Source of the DNA: Amaurobius ferox
Lineage: Eukaryota > Arthropoda > Arachnida > Araneae > Amaurobiidae
Reading direction: 5' to 3'
Assembly: GCA_951213105.1 (NCBI GenBank)
Contig: OX578147.1
Span: 129,644,822-129,708,821 of the forward strand
Length of the DNA stretch: 64,000 nucleotides
The position numbers and the translations under genes are program-made. Of this stretch, positions 11,106-22,700 are shown piece by piece. Within the stretch, counting starts at the first letter, position 1. Every line of letters begins with the position of its first letter. The notes beneath the pieces were generated by a model, which was not told the DNA's origin, did no database searches, and worked only from the letters and a program-made list of their open reading frames with translations.

Positions 11106-11463
11106 ATGTTCGAAATATTTGATATTTTTCTACGGTTATTTTGAAAGAATAACCCATTAATTAAAAAGAAAGAATTTCTCATACATTGGCAATATTTCGT
11201 TGGACTACATTCCTAAAATGAAAATTTTTGCAACTGAATATTTTTCCCTTTCTTACTATCGTAACATTTGTCTTTGTTTCAAATTTCAAATCATCTCAAC
11301 GGAAAATGCTTTTTTCCCGTTAATTTGCATGTGGAACGTTTTAGTATGGAGCACTCCCTGGAATAAACAAATTTGAAAAGTTCTATTCTTAATCATGGTT
11401 TTTTCAAATTATAGAACCGTGCACCAAATTCCGAGTATTTATCTCACTTAAATGCGTATAAAG

Positions 11464-11466
11464 ACA

Positions 11467-11560
<94 letters not shown>
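11464..11560. repeat. (TA)n microsatellite between two solo LTRs
   Basis: Almost 95 bases of uninterrupted TA. It lies in the 600-bp spacer between LTR 1 and LTR 2. Confidence 0.95.
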
Positions 11561-11563
<3 letters not shown>

Positions 11564-11703
11564 TGAAATTTTTAACCGAAAACTATGCATAAACTACGGT
11601 AAGTACAAAAAAAACCATCTCTAGCATATCAGTTACAAATAAGTAACTATAGACCAAGACTAAGGATAAAAATAGAAGGTAACTTATGACTATAATGGAA
11701 AGG

Positions 11704-12258
11704 GGGTTGCGAACACGCAATGTTCCGTTTGGCGCCTCCCCTTTTGTCTGTCTCGAAAGCCAGCGAAAAATTACAGGTATGGTCAGCTTGACGTGAGACT
11801 GGGGTTAACGGGATTTCCCAGTTAGATGAATGGTTTCCAAATTTGACGATTTATCTCCGATTTGGCGACTTCCAGAATATTCCAGAAACTTCCCGATAGA
11901 ACAATTATTCTTTGAGATATAGATATTTCCAGAAATTTTTATGGAGAGACTATAGAAAGGACTCACCCCTCCGTTGCAGGAGAGTTGACAAGTTGACGTG
12001 ACACGAACTACATTGAACTGTGATTTTTGTCAATGTTTTGAAAATAGTAGTTTGTGTTTTGTGAATTTGCTTTCGTCAACATTTTGAGAATAATATCGCT
12101 TATTCTGTGAAATGGGTGTAGCATTTAAGTGCTGTTTGATTGTATAGTGTTCCTATTTACTTTGTGCTCGTGAATAAACGTTAGTTATCCAGAAACTTGG
12201 ACTCGTTCTTGTATACTGCGTATACACCCACGATTCTAGAGGATATGTTTTTGTAACA
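11704..12258 (+). mobile_element. Solo LTR 2, same family in opposite orientation
   Basis: It is an inverted copy of LTR 1. Shared segments include TTTGGCGCCTCC, GAACAATTATTCTTTGAGATATAG, ATTTTTATGGAGAGACTATA and GTTTGATTGTAT. It also carries GTGAATAAACGTTAG, a polyadenylation-like signal near 12171, and the GTAACA end. The two differ at many sites, so they are separate old insertions rather than one element's pair. The first few bases have drifted. Confidence 0.8.
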
Positions 12259-13149
12259 ATATATTAAGCAATTATCTTTTAGTAATGTGTGCATATCAAA
12301 TAGATTTCGCTCCCTTACAATAGTGAAAAGTAAGATTTGTGGATATTGATTGTAAAGAGTGAGTTTTAATTTAGAATGAATGTATTACTTTTCAATATCA
12401 CTATTATTTTATAAAATGAGCTGGATCGGGATTCCACCTAACTTTCTCATATCAGAATCCATTTTTAAGAAGCTTGTAATTTTTTTTTATTTTGCTGCAA
12501 ATTTTGCATAAAAATTTTGGAAAACCTGTATTGTTGATCCAAATGATCACAATTACAGCATGTTACCCTTCATTTTAAAGGGCTTGAAAAAACCTTTCGA
12601 TCGATACCAAGTTTGACAATGTACTTCTACGCCTGGGTAACTTGCCCCCCCCCCCCCCCCCCAAAGGAGGCTAATGACGTCACAAACAAAAACTTGCATC
12701 GCGACTATTTTTCATTATAACTATTGAAACTGTAAAATTTCGTGATCATTGAGTCATAAATAATTATTTTTATTCATAATTATGTCAAATTTTGTCCTAT
12801 GCTGCCATGTTAAAAAAATATATAATCTATCTAGTTCTAGATGTTTCGTTAACAAAGCCAGATATAAAGTTTCGTGAAAATCCATTTATATTTGTGGCAG
12901 CTATCGTGTATACAAAAAATCGACCACACACAGACATCACTCTAAAAATAGTCAGGAGATTTTCCTAAAACATATATCGCATCAAAATCTCGAAAACGAA
13001 AATTTTCGTAAAAACAGTACTTTCTCTATACTAAAAAATTCAATAGTATATAAAAGTAAAAAGAAGAAAAATCTCTCAAACTGTTATCTAAATAAACATC
13101 AATAAAAAGTAAACAGTTAATAATAGCATAAAATATTGATTAAATGTAT
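12259..13149. other. Intergenic, degenerate repeat remains and an 18-base C run
   Basis: A homopolymer of about 18 C lies at 12645-12662. Around 12900-13045, phrases such as CACACACAGACATCACT and GAAAACGAAAATTTTCG recall family B but the order is different. It may be the relic of another family. No gene is visible. Confidence 0.4.
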
Positions 13150-13335
13150 GAGCAAGTTTCAGGGGCAGAAAAGAACCTCCTTCTTCAAGATAGGGATATG
13201 CAGAAGCTCCACACCTGTAAATGCAAAATGAGCCTTCTCCGCAACAATATCAGTAAAGTCCTTGCTGGTACGATTGCTTTGTCTTCCTATCGTGAAGAAG
13301 GCTCTTTTATTTTGCCTTTGAAACCAGTTTATATT
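13150..13335. repeat. Imperfect inverted repeat
   Basis: CCTTCTTCAAGATAGGGA on the left faces TCCTATCGTGAAGAAGG on the right, and further AT/GC-rich segments pair between them (GAGCCTTCTCC). It looks like a small decayed foldback MITE. Open frames on both strands here are its symmetric by-products. Confidence 0.5.
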
Positions 13336-13595
13336 TTTAATTAACTTTTTATGCTGCAATAAAAATATCAATGAAAATATATTTATTGCAGCAAATAATA
13401 TTTTTATCTCTGAAATTTATTTTGTCACATAATCTGACATTTTTCACCTAGACGTGAATAACATTTTACATTCTGAGGGGAGAAAAAGTAAAATTTTACA
13501 GATTTTTAAACATTCACAAAGACGCAAACTTTTAAATCATCATTTCAATCAGGGAGCTTCACAATTTAAGCACCTATCTATTTATAAAGAGCAGC

Positions 13596-13770
13596 ATTCT
13601 GGAATTCTATGTTGCATATGGCATCAGATACCGAAAACAAAGCTAGATTCATTTTAAATTCATTTACAGCAATAGATATTATAATACCTCCTTCAGTGCT
13701 GTATGGCTACGCGGACATTGATTGAGTGTTATCCTTTATTATAGTATATCCCATGAATAAACCATGTTTT
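13596..13770 (+). repeat. Repeat family D, copy 1
   Basis: It shares GATATTATAATACCTCC, a GTGCTGT.TGGCTAC segment and a CCCATGAAT tail with 31536-31720. Ends are unclear and no frame is conserved. An unclassified dispersed repeat. Confidence 0.6.
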
Positions 13771-13862
13771 TTTAAATTACTTATAGGTAGAATACCCACT
13801 GCTCTCAATAATTCATTTAATCAGTCATAGAGAAGGAAGAAATGTTTCTATCTATCTGCATA

Positions 13863-14418
13863 CAGGGTGATTCAAAACGATGAGGAAAACTTTATGGGGT
13901 GACAGAACATACCTAAACAAGCACTTTTCGTCATACAATGCATGGTCGTAACGCACACGGTTAAGAGCTAGAGGACGCTGTCCAGTGAACATATTAAAAG
14001 TCTGTTGTCATGCTCATTGTCAGTTCTACTGTGGATTTTAGAAGGAGTGGATTTTTTCATAAATCAGGCTGACAAGCATTTCATGTACAAGCTGTGGACG
14101 GGAATGTGAGGAAAATCTAAATCCGTATGTGGTTCCAACACAACAGAGCGCCACCCCATAGGGATTTGGGCTTTCCTCGCATTCCCGTCTGCAGTTTGTA
14201 CATGAAATGCATGTTGACCTTCTCCTGATTTATAAAACAATCCACTCAGACAAAAATCCATGGTAAAACTGATGACGAGCGCAACAGGCACTTAACGCAT
14301 TAGGTAAACAGCGCTTGACTGCATGCATTACAACCATGCATTGTATGACGAAAAGTGCTGATTTAGTTGTGTTCTACCCACCCCTTACAGTTTTGCCCCA
14401 TCATTTTGAATCACCCTG
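13863..14418. mobile_element. Foldback MITE, 556 bp, TA target
   Basis: Both ends read CAGGGTGATTCAAAAYGATG and are flanked by TA. The whole element folds back: GCACTTTTCGTCATACAATGCATGG occurs in both arms in inverted order, and the inner arms (GACGGGAATG, CATTTCATGTACAA, GGATTT) also pair. The arms are well over 200 bp. A minus-strand frame at 14064-14291 spans the fold and is probably incidental, although its sequence (QHAFHVQTADGNARKAQIP) is not low-complexity. The TA duplication points to a Tc1/mariner-type mobiliser. Confidence 0.85.
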
Positions 14419-14955
14419 TATTGTTATCGGCAACTAGGTCTCTTCTTCCCAAAGCTTATCATTAGGACAGTAATTTTAGTTCTAGTAAAAAGAAAAAAAA
14501 TTCACACAGCGGTCACAAAGTAAATTAAATCGCAAAATTTCATAGCCGAAGATTTGAACTTTTCCAAAGAAAGTTAACCAATTACAAAGCAGTAATATAA
14601 ATAACTACTATGCAATTCAATAAACATTATATTAATTTTTTTAATTGATACTTACATTTATAAACCTTTCAAATTCTAGCAATGTAATCAACATATCATT
14701 TTTGTAATCATTTTCATAATCACAATCATTTATGTCATAATCATTATTGTAAAAATGTTTTTTACAATAGTTTGAACATTGCTTTTCCTATTTAGTTGAT
14801 AAATCTTACTAAATAAAGGAAGATGTATGTATGTACAGTCTGTAGTGGGAAATTAAGCATCATACAACTGCGAAATTTGGTACACAGGTACTTCTTGACA
14901 TACACAAGTGCACTTCAGCGTTATATCATCTTTTTTATTTCGAATGAGTTTTTTT

Positions 14956-15917
14956 AACACTTTCCAACACAGTTGAAAAGTGTTTATGACTTTGTTCATT
15001 CTGTCTGTCTGTTCATTCGCACGATAACTGTCGTAGAAATGACTTCATCAAAATGAAATTTTAGTATGTTGTTGAAACTGTCTGTGGGATCTATGGGAAT
15101 GTAAATGAATAATATCACCCAATTAGCTTAGGATTAAACCCAGGTTGAAAAAGTAAAATACACTGAACCCTATGGGACCTAATTTTTCAAATATCTTTTA
15201 AATTAAGTTAACATTTACAAATTGCTTAAAATTTTAGAAAATATTTAAATTATCCCATAAAATATATAAAAAAATTTTTAGCAAAATAGGTTCGGTAGTT
15301 TTTTTAAATAAAAATTAAATAATAATGACACTCATATTATATGAAGAGATCAAGTGACTCACTTCAAAATAAAATATGGTAACCATCTGTTTTAGCCAGT
15401 GTTAAAATCATGATTTCTAAAGCTCTTTTAAATTTATAGTGTTGCATCCGTCATAAAATCACTTTATTTTTGCATATTTTCTGTGGATCCATATTCTGTG
15501 CCAGTGCAATTACAATATTTTTGAGTTAAAATGGTCATCAAGCATTGATTATTTCAACAATGAAGCATAATTTTAATGGATGCAGAATGTAAACAAGTGA
15601 TTGTAAGATGAGTTGTATAAGAATTGCTGAATTTTTTTCAAGCAAAATTATTTACCCCAGGAGTCTGGAATAAAAGTGATATGACTAAAATATTCATTGC
15701 TTTTACATAGAGATGACATCATTTGAATAAAGTTCATTTTTTTTTTTTTTTCAATGAAGTTAAGTTCTCAAAAAATAATAAATTCATATAGTACTCTGAT
15801 AATTTTTAAAATATCACCTCTGAATGTATCGCATTTTAGAGATGTTTAAATAAAGTTGCATTTCAGTTGGAAAGTGTTTCATAATCAATGCTTTATACAT
15901 GATTGATCTTTCTTGTT
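14956..15917 (+). mobile_element. Repeat family A (Helentron-like non-autonomous), copy 1
   Basis: It begins with a 5' hairpin, AACACTTTCCAAC, 3-base loop, GTTGAAAAGTGTT. About 40 bp before its 3' end it has the inverted partner GTTGGAAAGTGTT. A second hairpin (AATCAATGC/GCATGATT) and the end TTTCTTGTT follow. It is inserted into family C: the intact copy at 35192 reads GAATTAGTTTTTTTATGTTTTA where this one is split. No coding sequence is present. Confidence 0.75.
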
Positions 15918-16087
15918 TGTTTATTTTATGTTTTACTCCAATTGGGGCCAGTATTTACACAAATAGATTCCTCAGCAACTTAAATTATTATCACAGAGTT
16001 TCCATCTGAACACCATCAGAAAGATCGAAAAATTATCTTTCACATTTTGAACGGAGTCCATACGATGAATAGAATTGAATTAATTTT

Positions 16088-16090
<3 letters not shown>

Positions 16091-16153
<63 letters not shown>
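16091..16153. repeat. (TA)n microsatellite
   Basis: About 62 bases of pure TA inside family C. Confidence 0.95.
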
Positions 16154-16154
<1 letters not shown>

Positions 16155-16300
16155 TTTTCATACATTTTAAACCTCTCCAATTTTTATATTGCGATATATT
16201 AAAATTGACATGACATCCAATGTTAATTTTTTTTTCCCAGCAGCTCCTAAATATATCACAAACTACTCCAGAAAAAAAATTATTTCACAAACCCATCCAT

Positions 16301-16359
16301 ACCGGCCATACGCTCAATTGCCGTAAACCCCTGGGTTGGCTGTATGGTCTGGGCCTTTA
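16301..16359. mobile_element. 59-bp micro-insertion with a 14-bp target duplication
   Basis: A 59-nt GC-richer block ending in GGCCTTTA is flanked by perfect copies of ACAAACCCATCCAT at 16287-16300 and 16360-16373. The long duplication points to retrotransposition by an endonuclease/reverse-transcriptase machine. A second block of similar size and character occurs at 32391-32454. Confidence 0.7.
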
Positions 16360-16513
16360 ACAAACCCATCCATTGATTCATTATATACTTTTTATATGAA
16401 GCATGTCTTAGAGTTTTTGAACAAACCTAGCAAGCAGAAGACCTCATTGGAACCATTCTACTCCCACATACTGGGACCATTCTACCACATGTCCTTGGTA
16501 TAGGGTCGAGAGT

Positions 16514-16640
16514 TGACTTCTTGCAGCTCTCTTGCTCTTGACTTCTTGCAGCTCTCTTGCTCTTGACTTCTTGCAGCTCTCTTGCTCTTGACTTCTTGCA
16601 GCTCTCTTGCTCTTGACTTCTTGCAGAGTTGACTTCTTAA
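16514..16640. repeat. 25-bp minisatellite
   Basis: Four full units and one partial unit of TGACTTCTTGCAGCTCTCTTGCTCT start at 16514, 16539, 16564, 16589 and 16614. The copies are almost identical, so the array is recent. Confidence 0.95.
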
Positions 16641-16787
16641 ATCTAGAACGGTGTAGGAAGGTCAGGTCAAAATTGGCTTCATCTGCTTAGAGATTTATTT
16701 GGATTGTGAGCTATAACTAGAATAAAAAATGTTGATATGCCTGGCACCTGAACAAAGTTATATTACATATCTAAGCAGCAGTCTAAG

Positions 16788-18085
16788 CAGGGCCTGATTA
16801 AGCTAATGTGGGGCTCAGGTCTGGTGTTAATTGGGGGCCCCATACCCTCACTGCATACCAAATACATGAAAAAAAATCTGATGTAGGCAACACATGACTT
16901 TCCTTATATAATGCAATGAATTTACTACTTTTACAGTTAAAAAAAATGTTATTCCTATAGTAGATACTTATATTCTTTCCAAAATATTGAATTTTCTTCA
17001 ATTAGTCGTCATTTTCATTGATTTAGCGTCATTTTTATCAATCTGGCGAGATTTTTGTTAATTTGGCAACAATTAAAAATGTCGCCAAGTTGGCGACATT
17101 CCGCCAAGTTCGTCGCCAAAATCTCGCCAAGTGTTATGGACGGAGAAATAAGTTATTCTTACAGCAGATAAATGACTATTGGTGTTCAAATACAAAAGTA
17201 TTACTCAAAGTATCTTTTTTCATGAATGGAATGAGCTAGATCCACGAGAATGATGTCACCCAATTTATCACATGGTATTACATATGAAAAGTGAACATGT
17301 TTCTCAATAGGAAATATTTTTTTTTATTTTATATAACTTTTTGATAATTTTTTTGAAAAATGTGCAATATCTCGAGAACAGTTCATGTTACGTTCTAAAA
17401 TTTATGTCAATCGTTTTCTAATGAAAAATTACATAAGAAATGTCTATTTGCGTAACTTTATAGCGGTTTTGATTTTTTGACGTTTTTTTTCAAAATTTTA
17501 CTCGAAAATTTAGGGGGATTCTGGACATTCGATTGCGTATAAAAACAATAGGCTTCCAGTGTTTACGGATTGTGATTTTTGTACCAAATTTCGTTCGAAT
17601 TGGTCCATTCGTTCGTCAGTTATCGTCTCCACAGATTCACTGACACACACACACAGACATCACTTCAAAAATGTGTGATTCGTGATCAGGGATGCTTGAA
17701 ACGTGCTCTTCCGTCGAAAACTTGAATTCGAATTTTCGACCCCGTCACAATAATACTTTCCTTATACATTATGTATATAAGGAAACTAAAAATCACTCAG
17801 CAAATTTGGAAGATCAGGACCACTGTCCTGAAGGCACTTTTGTACATGTAGAACTTTTTATTTAAAAGTAAAATTTTAAAAGATGCATAATATTTAAAAC
17901 TATTAACATATTTTCAAAATTTAAAATAAAAACTAACATTCAGTTTATATTATTCAAATAATTAAATAAATAATTATTTCTGATTAAAATGTTTTAACAC
18001 AAAAATTTAGGTATTGTACAAAATTTAGGGGCCCCTAAAATTTTGGGGGCCGAGGCCCGGAGGCCTGTGTGTTAATCAGGCCCTA
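16788..18085. mobile_element. Non-autonomous hAT element with a nested family B copy
   Basis: The ends are CAGGGCCTGATTAA and, on the other strand, TAGGGCCTGATTAA. They are flanked by AGTCTAAG (16780-16787) and GGTCTAAG (18086-18093), an 8-bp duplication with one change. GC-rich GGGGCCCC text follows each end. An empty relative without the nested element is at 61214-61577, in reverse orientation. Confidence 0.85.
16869..17787 (-). mobile_element. Repeat family B, copy 2, nested in hAT
   Basis: This is the reverse complement of the copy at 3092-4326, without the internal duplication. In this orientation it begins with the AAAAAAATCTGATGT end and finishes at CATTATGTATATAAGGAAACT. Comparison with the empty hAT relative near 61490-61510 (GCATACCAAACACATGCAAAAATT) shows insertion after an A run and fixes both ends to within a few bases. 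Confidence 0.8.
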
Positions 18086-18252
18086 GGTCTAAGATGTGAT
18101 TAGGTGTTATTTAGAGCAAGCATGTGCTCGCATTTGTTTTGTAATTTAAGCATGTGCTTGAGCATCAGCTGGTGACTAAGCTTTTGAAAAATTTAATGAA
18201 TTTATATAATCCCTGCTTTAAATCCTGGGCAACACTGGGTACAATTTCTAGT

Positions 18253-18945
18253 TTAGCTCATATAGTGCCAGAAATCTGTTGTTTCCTTCATCTTTTGTTA
18301 TATTTTATTTATTTTCAGTGGTATATTTTACATTACTTTTCATAGTTAGTTAATGAAGTTAGCTCTTTCAGTTAAAAAAAACACTTCTTTTATTCGTATT
18401 ATTTCATTATTGCACTACACATTCTCGTAGTCATCAGTATATTTTACATTTGTTTTTGTACATACGTTTCCTGAAGAATTAGTTCATATAATATCCAAAA
18501 ACGGTTGTTTTCTTCAATTTTCATATTGCATTTAATTCTTCAACATTTTTATTAACTGGCATATTTTACAGCAGTTCATTTCAATGTTATTTAAATTTAG
18601 ATGAAGGAAAGTAACTCATATGTCTTCCAGAGGCAGATGCTTCTATCAATTTTTGTCATATTCTTCTAATTTTTGCAATCTTATTCACTGGAATTTGTTT
18701 CAATCATTTAATTCAATATTTTATAATTAGTTGATGCAGTTGCTCATATAGTTTCCAAAACAGGGTCCTTCATTTTATGTTATATTCTTTTTAAGTTTGC
18801 AATATTTTATTGATCCATATTTTCAAAGTAGTTTGATTGAATGTTCCAGTTTATTAGGTACCTTATGTAGCTATCCAAAACATGCTATTTTCCTTCATTT
18901 TCTATTTTCTTCATTTTCGTACTTCTTTATAATTTGATACATACA
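18253..18945. repeat. Decayed tandem array, about 120-bp units
   Basis: Five to six loosely matching units share the order GCTCATATAGT.TCCA.AAAC, TTTTCTTCATTTT.TGTTATATTCTT, AATTTTGCAATATTTTATT, ACTGGTATATTTTACA.AGTT and AATTAGTTGATGAAGT. Units begin near 18253, 18360, 18480, 18605, 18730 and 18860. Divergence is high, so the array is old. It lies about 0.7 kb past the stop codon of the ENPP gene. Confidence 0.6.
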
Positions 18946-19443
18946 TGAATTTGCACAAATATGGCATAAGCGTAGATTCCTCATAATCTGAGAATTGGAC
19001 AAAACTTTTATTGAGTTGGACAGCACCTTAGAACAGTACTTTTTATTTACATACTAGTGAGTACACATGAAAAATCATCGGAAAATTTTTATTCACTGAA
19101 AGTAAATAAATGTAAAAAACTTTTATGTTTGATTTTTTTCAAACAGAATATTTTTAGTATAAATCTTTTACAGTATTATTTACCTTAGAAAAACGACTCA
19201 AAATTATGTCATTTAATAATATTAAATGATAATAACACGTGTTGCCATTGTTTGATAATAATAATAATATGCTTGTTGCCATTTGCAAACGATGAAAACA
19301 TGTGTAAATTACTTACACTCAAAATTATGTTGTTTGATACTAATGTATTATCAGGAAAGTAAAAAGAAAAAGTAAATATATTTCTATATTGCCAAATACT
19401 GTTACTATGCATAATTTCACAAATAAGACAAATGCAGAAATAT
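18946..19443. other. Intergenic, 3' of the ENPP gene
   Basis: AT-rich sequence with no recognised gene or repeat ends. CAAATGTTGCCATT/GTTGCCATTTGC-type text occurs twice near 19240-19290. Confidence 0.4.
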
Positions 19444-19450
19444 CCAACAA

Positions 19451-19456
19451 TTTATT
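19451..19456 (-). promoter_or_regulatory. Candidate polyadenylation signal AATAAA
   Basis: AATAAA on the minus strand, about 190 nt after the ENPP stop codon. It is the clearest canonical hexamer in that stretch. Usage is not shown by sequence alone. Confidence 0.45.
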
Positions 19457-19643
19457 AAATATTGTCAAAACATCAAAAACAAATAAATATCGAAAAAAAC
19501 AAACAATCCATTCAATAAAATTTGCTTGGTGAAAAATATTTGTACAAGAATCTATAAAACATTAAATATAAATCTTAAATGAGATGTGTATTTACATTTT
19601 TTGTAGATAAAATAATTTTAAATATATATTCCCACCACAGCTA

Positions 19644-19793
19644 TCAAGAGAGTGGTGTCATTGCTCTTTCTGGCATCATTGTCCGAAGTCTGATGGCATC
19701 ATAAATGGGAAGTCCCATATAAAAAGATATTCCTGTCAAGTTTTCAATATCCACAATTCGAGCAGCATTCTTTGCAACAGTGCTCATAGGATC
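19644..19793 (-). CDS. ENPP last exon and stop
   Basis: 150 nt, 49 residues and TGA at 19644-19646. [19 protein letters not shown] matches ARITDVEHITGLSFYQQR, the family's C-terminal signature. A run of about 20 further residues ends in MTPLS. Confidence 0.96.
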   Translation of the reverse strand, partial: DPMSTVAKNAARIVDIENLTGISFYMGLPIYDAIRLRTMMPERAMTPLS

Positions 19794-22700
19794 CTAAAAT
19801 AAATAAATAAGTAAAAAAGCTCAAATTATGTTGAAAATGAACAACAATTTCAAGAAAAATAATTTAAGAATAGTAGCAAACGCTCATAAAGTAGCTTATC
19901 GAATTCTGTGAGCTGAAGATGTCTTCAGCTCAAAGCTAAGATGCTGGTCTGTCAGGCTTTAGTTCCAGAATCAAATCCTGGTACTGCTAAGTAGGTAATT
20001 TTTCCTTCATCACTACATTGGCGACCTTGGACAAGCATGAAACATCCTTTACTCTATTATATTATTTCCAGTCATTCAGATTTATATAATGATAAAAGCA
20101 ATTCAATTCAACAAATTATCTTTTTTGCTAAGCATTCTTGAGTCACTTGTAGCTTGTTCCAAAAACATTGAAAATGTTGGAAAATAACTGCATGTTGAAT
20201 AAATAATGATTAAATACAGAGATTTTAATCTAAGTTTAATTGAGTGATTGTATAAATTTGTACGAATACGAGTTAGGTATTAATATTAATTATGTAATTT
20301 ATAGATTATTACATTTTGGGGATATTGGCAATTTTGTGTATTCAGTTTAAACATTTATATCAGCCTCATTAATTTATTCATATTATAATCATTATTCAAT
20401 GAAATTGCACAAAATTTCGAATTCAAGTTTTTGACAAAAAAGCATGTTTCAAGTATTTTTGAACTTGAATGTTTTTGAAATAATGTCTGTGTGCTTGGGT
20501 GTATGTGTTATTGTGTGTGTCTGTCAATTTGTGGATATATCTCATGAATGCATGCAGCGTTTTGAATGTTGTTTGGTACGATTTTTATGATCTGTGAATA
20601 CTAGAACATTATTGATTTTAAACGCGATCGGACATTTAGAAAATCCTCAAATTTTCGAATGAATTTTTGAAAAAATCATAAAAAATCAGGACATTCAATA
20701 ATATTAAAAAAATAATCATTTTGCACATATTTTTTTATTCTAAAACAAAGGACAGAAACTTTAGAATGCTACCTTAAACCGTTCTCAAGATATTGCACAT
20801 TTTTCAAATAAATGTATCTAAAATAAATATATAAAAATGAACAGTAGTATCATCAAATTTGTAACACTTTACAAAAATTTTTGACGACCTTGGCAACTAA
20901 TTTGTTAAAATATAGTAAACTTGACAACTTTTTTAATGTGGGACCAAATTAATGAAATGTAGTCAGGTTGGCAAATAAGACACTAAGGTTACAAAAATGA
21001 TGCCAAATTGATGAAATTATTATAACTAACATATTTTAACATAATGGAGTATATTGCTTGGCAGATGTTAGCAATATTTCCAATTGTGAAGTCAGATTTG
21101 CTAGAAATGCATATACCTTTAAAATTCTATATGCTGTCATCCAAAAAAAGTGTACTTTTCAATGTCGAAAACAGTGTGCCGTGGTGCTATCATTATTTCA
21201 CATTGAAAGAAATACAGTACTTGCATCATATAGGGGAAGTCATGAGCTGTCCACATCAGATATTTCCATTTATTACTCGACCTGTGCCTTGCAGTAAATA
21301 CAAAAAAAGAAGTATTTAACAGTGACACTTTAGAGACCTTGAAGGTGGGGAGACACTTTAGAAGGGTAGTGAGGGTAGACACTTTAGAATTTTAGAGAGT
21401 TGGTTAATGATATTCCTTGTCAATCTGTATGACGAACAAGGAAATAAAACTCCTGGAAATATAGTGTAAAACTTACCTCACAATTCACAGGAAAAGGCTG
21501 ATTAGGCAACAAAAAACCATTTGCTTTAAGATCTGAGGGATTACATGATTTTAATGAATCAGCTATTGCACCGCACCACGTAGCAATCACAAATATGTGA
21601 GTTGATATAAGCAGAGAATGTTTCTTCACATATATTTTCCTGCAAAAATATAATAAAAAGAGAAAAAATTAAAACTTTTAAGTATAAATTCATCCATATA
21701 TACATTAATTTAAAAATAATGGAAATTTTAGATTTGTTAGATACAAAGTAAATAACATTATACACTGTATATGATTTTGAAGACTGATAAAATTAATATA
21801 GTGCTAGTTATTAGTTACTAGTGCTTTATAAAGTTATAAATAAAGCCCAGAAGTTCAGACAGTAGAAAATGTTAAAATAGACAAATAATCAAAATAAAAA
21901 TAGGCAGCAAAAATAGGCAATTATTAAGTTCATACTGTTTTAACGAATTAAAATTAACTAAAGGTATTTCACTAATTTTACAAAATTAGTTATCAAAACA
22001 TTTACTTATTTTCATAATTTGGCATAACTGAAAAATCAAACTTTGCCTTTTGTCACTTAAGGTGCTAATACACGAAGCAATTACTTTCAGCAATCTTTCA
22101 ATATTTCAATGAAAAGAAAACGCCCTATTGAATTGCCACAATTTTTTCATGCACAGCAATAACAATCAATTCCCCAGAGTAATCCAATCAGAGGCCGACA
22201 AAATTTGAAATCACATCGCCCCACCTTCAAGGATGGTGGCTATGATTGCAGCTTTATGGTGAACAAACAGAGTGGATATAAAATGACAATCTCACAAACA
22301 TTTATGTAATTACATGAATATATAAAGATCACAATTATACTATAAAAACATGTTTTACGAATGAAAAATTGGTGAGATTCTAGCATTTATATGATGGGAT
22401 GCAAAACGGACTAAATACAAATAAGTGGCAAGTACTGGCAACCATAGGATTAGCAGTTCGAAAGAAGGGTCCTAAAACTGGGCTAGCAGGTGGAATCACC
22501 CAAAATTTCGGAAATAAAAATTGCTCTGTGTAATAACATTATTAGACTGTTTTAGAATCAAAAATGATGTTTTAACTTCTGCAAAGGTAATAGGAGTGTA
22601 TTTAAAACTTTTGACATTTGTAAGGATCTATTTCAATAAAAGTTGGAATTATCAGTATCTACTTCGAGTATTATAGCGATATTTTTAAATTTGTTTTCCA

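Larger units (their letters stand above)
14812..18256 (+). mobile_element. Repeat family C composite with nested insertions
   Basis: The 5' end (AATAAAGGAAGATGT) and the inner text (GTACACAGGTACTTC, CAGAGTTTCCATCTGAACACCATCAGAAAGATCGAAA) match the uninterrupted copy at 35050-36006. The 3' end (CTGGGCAACACTGGGTACAATTTCTAGTT) matches that copy's end. It is split by family A at 14956-15917, a 59-bp micro-insertion at 16301, a 25-bp tandem array at 16514, and a hAT element at 16788-18085. Continuity from 16640 to 18250 as one copy is inferred. Confidence 0.6.

Noticed and set aside
21044..21382. Overlapping frames of 79-91 codons on both strands
   Set aside because: They lie in a divergent family B copy and are not kept in other copies.
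21559..21765. Minus-strand 68-codon frame overlapping ENPP exon m
   Set aside because: It is another frame of the exon and extends into the intron; the ENPP frame is fixed by junction phases.
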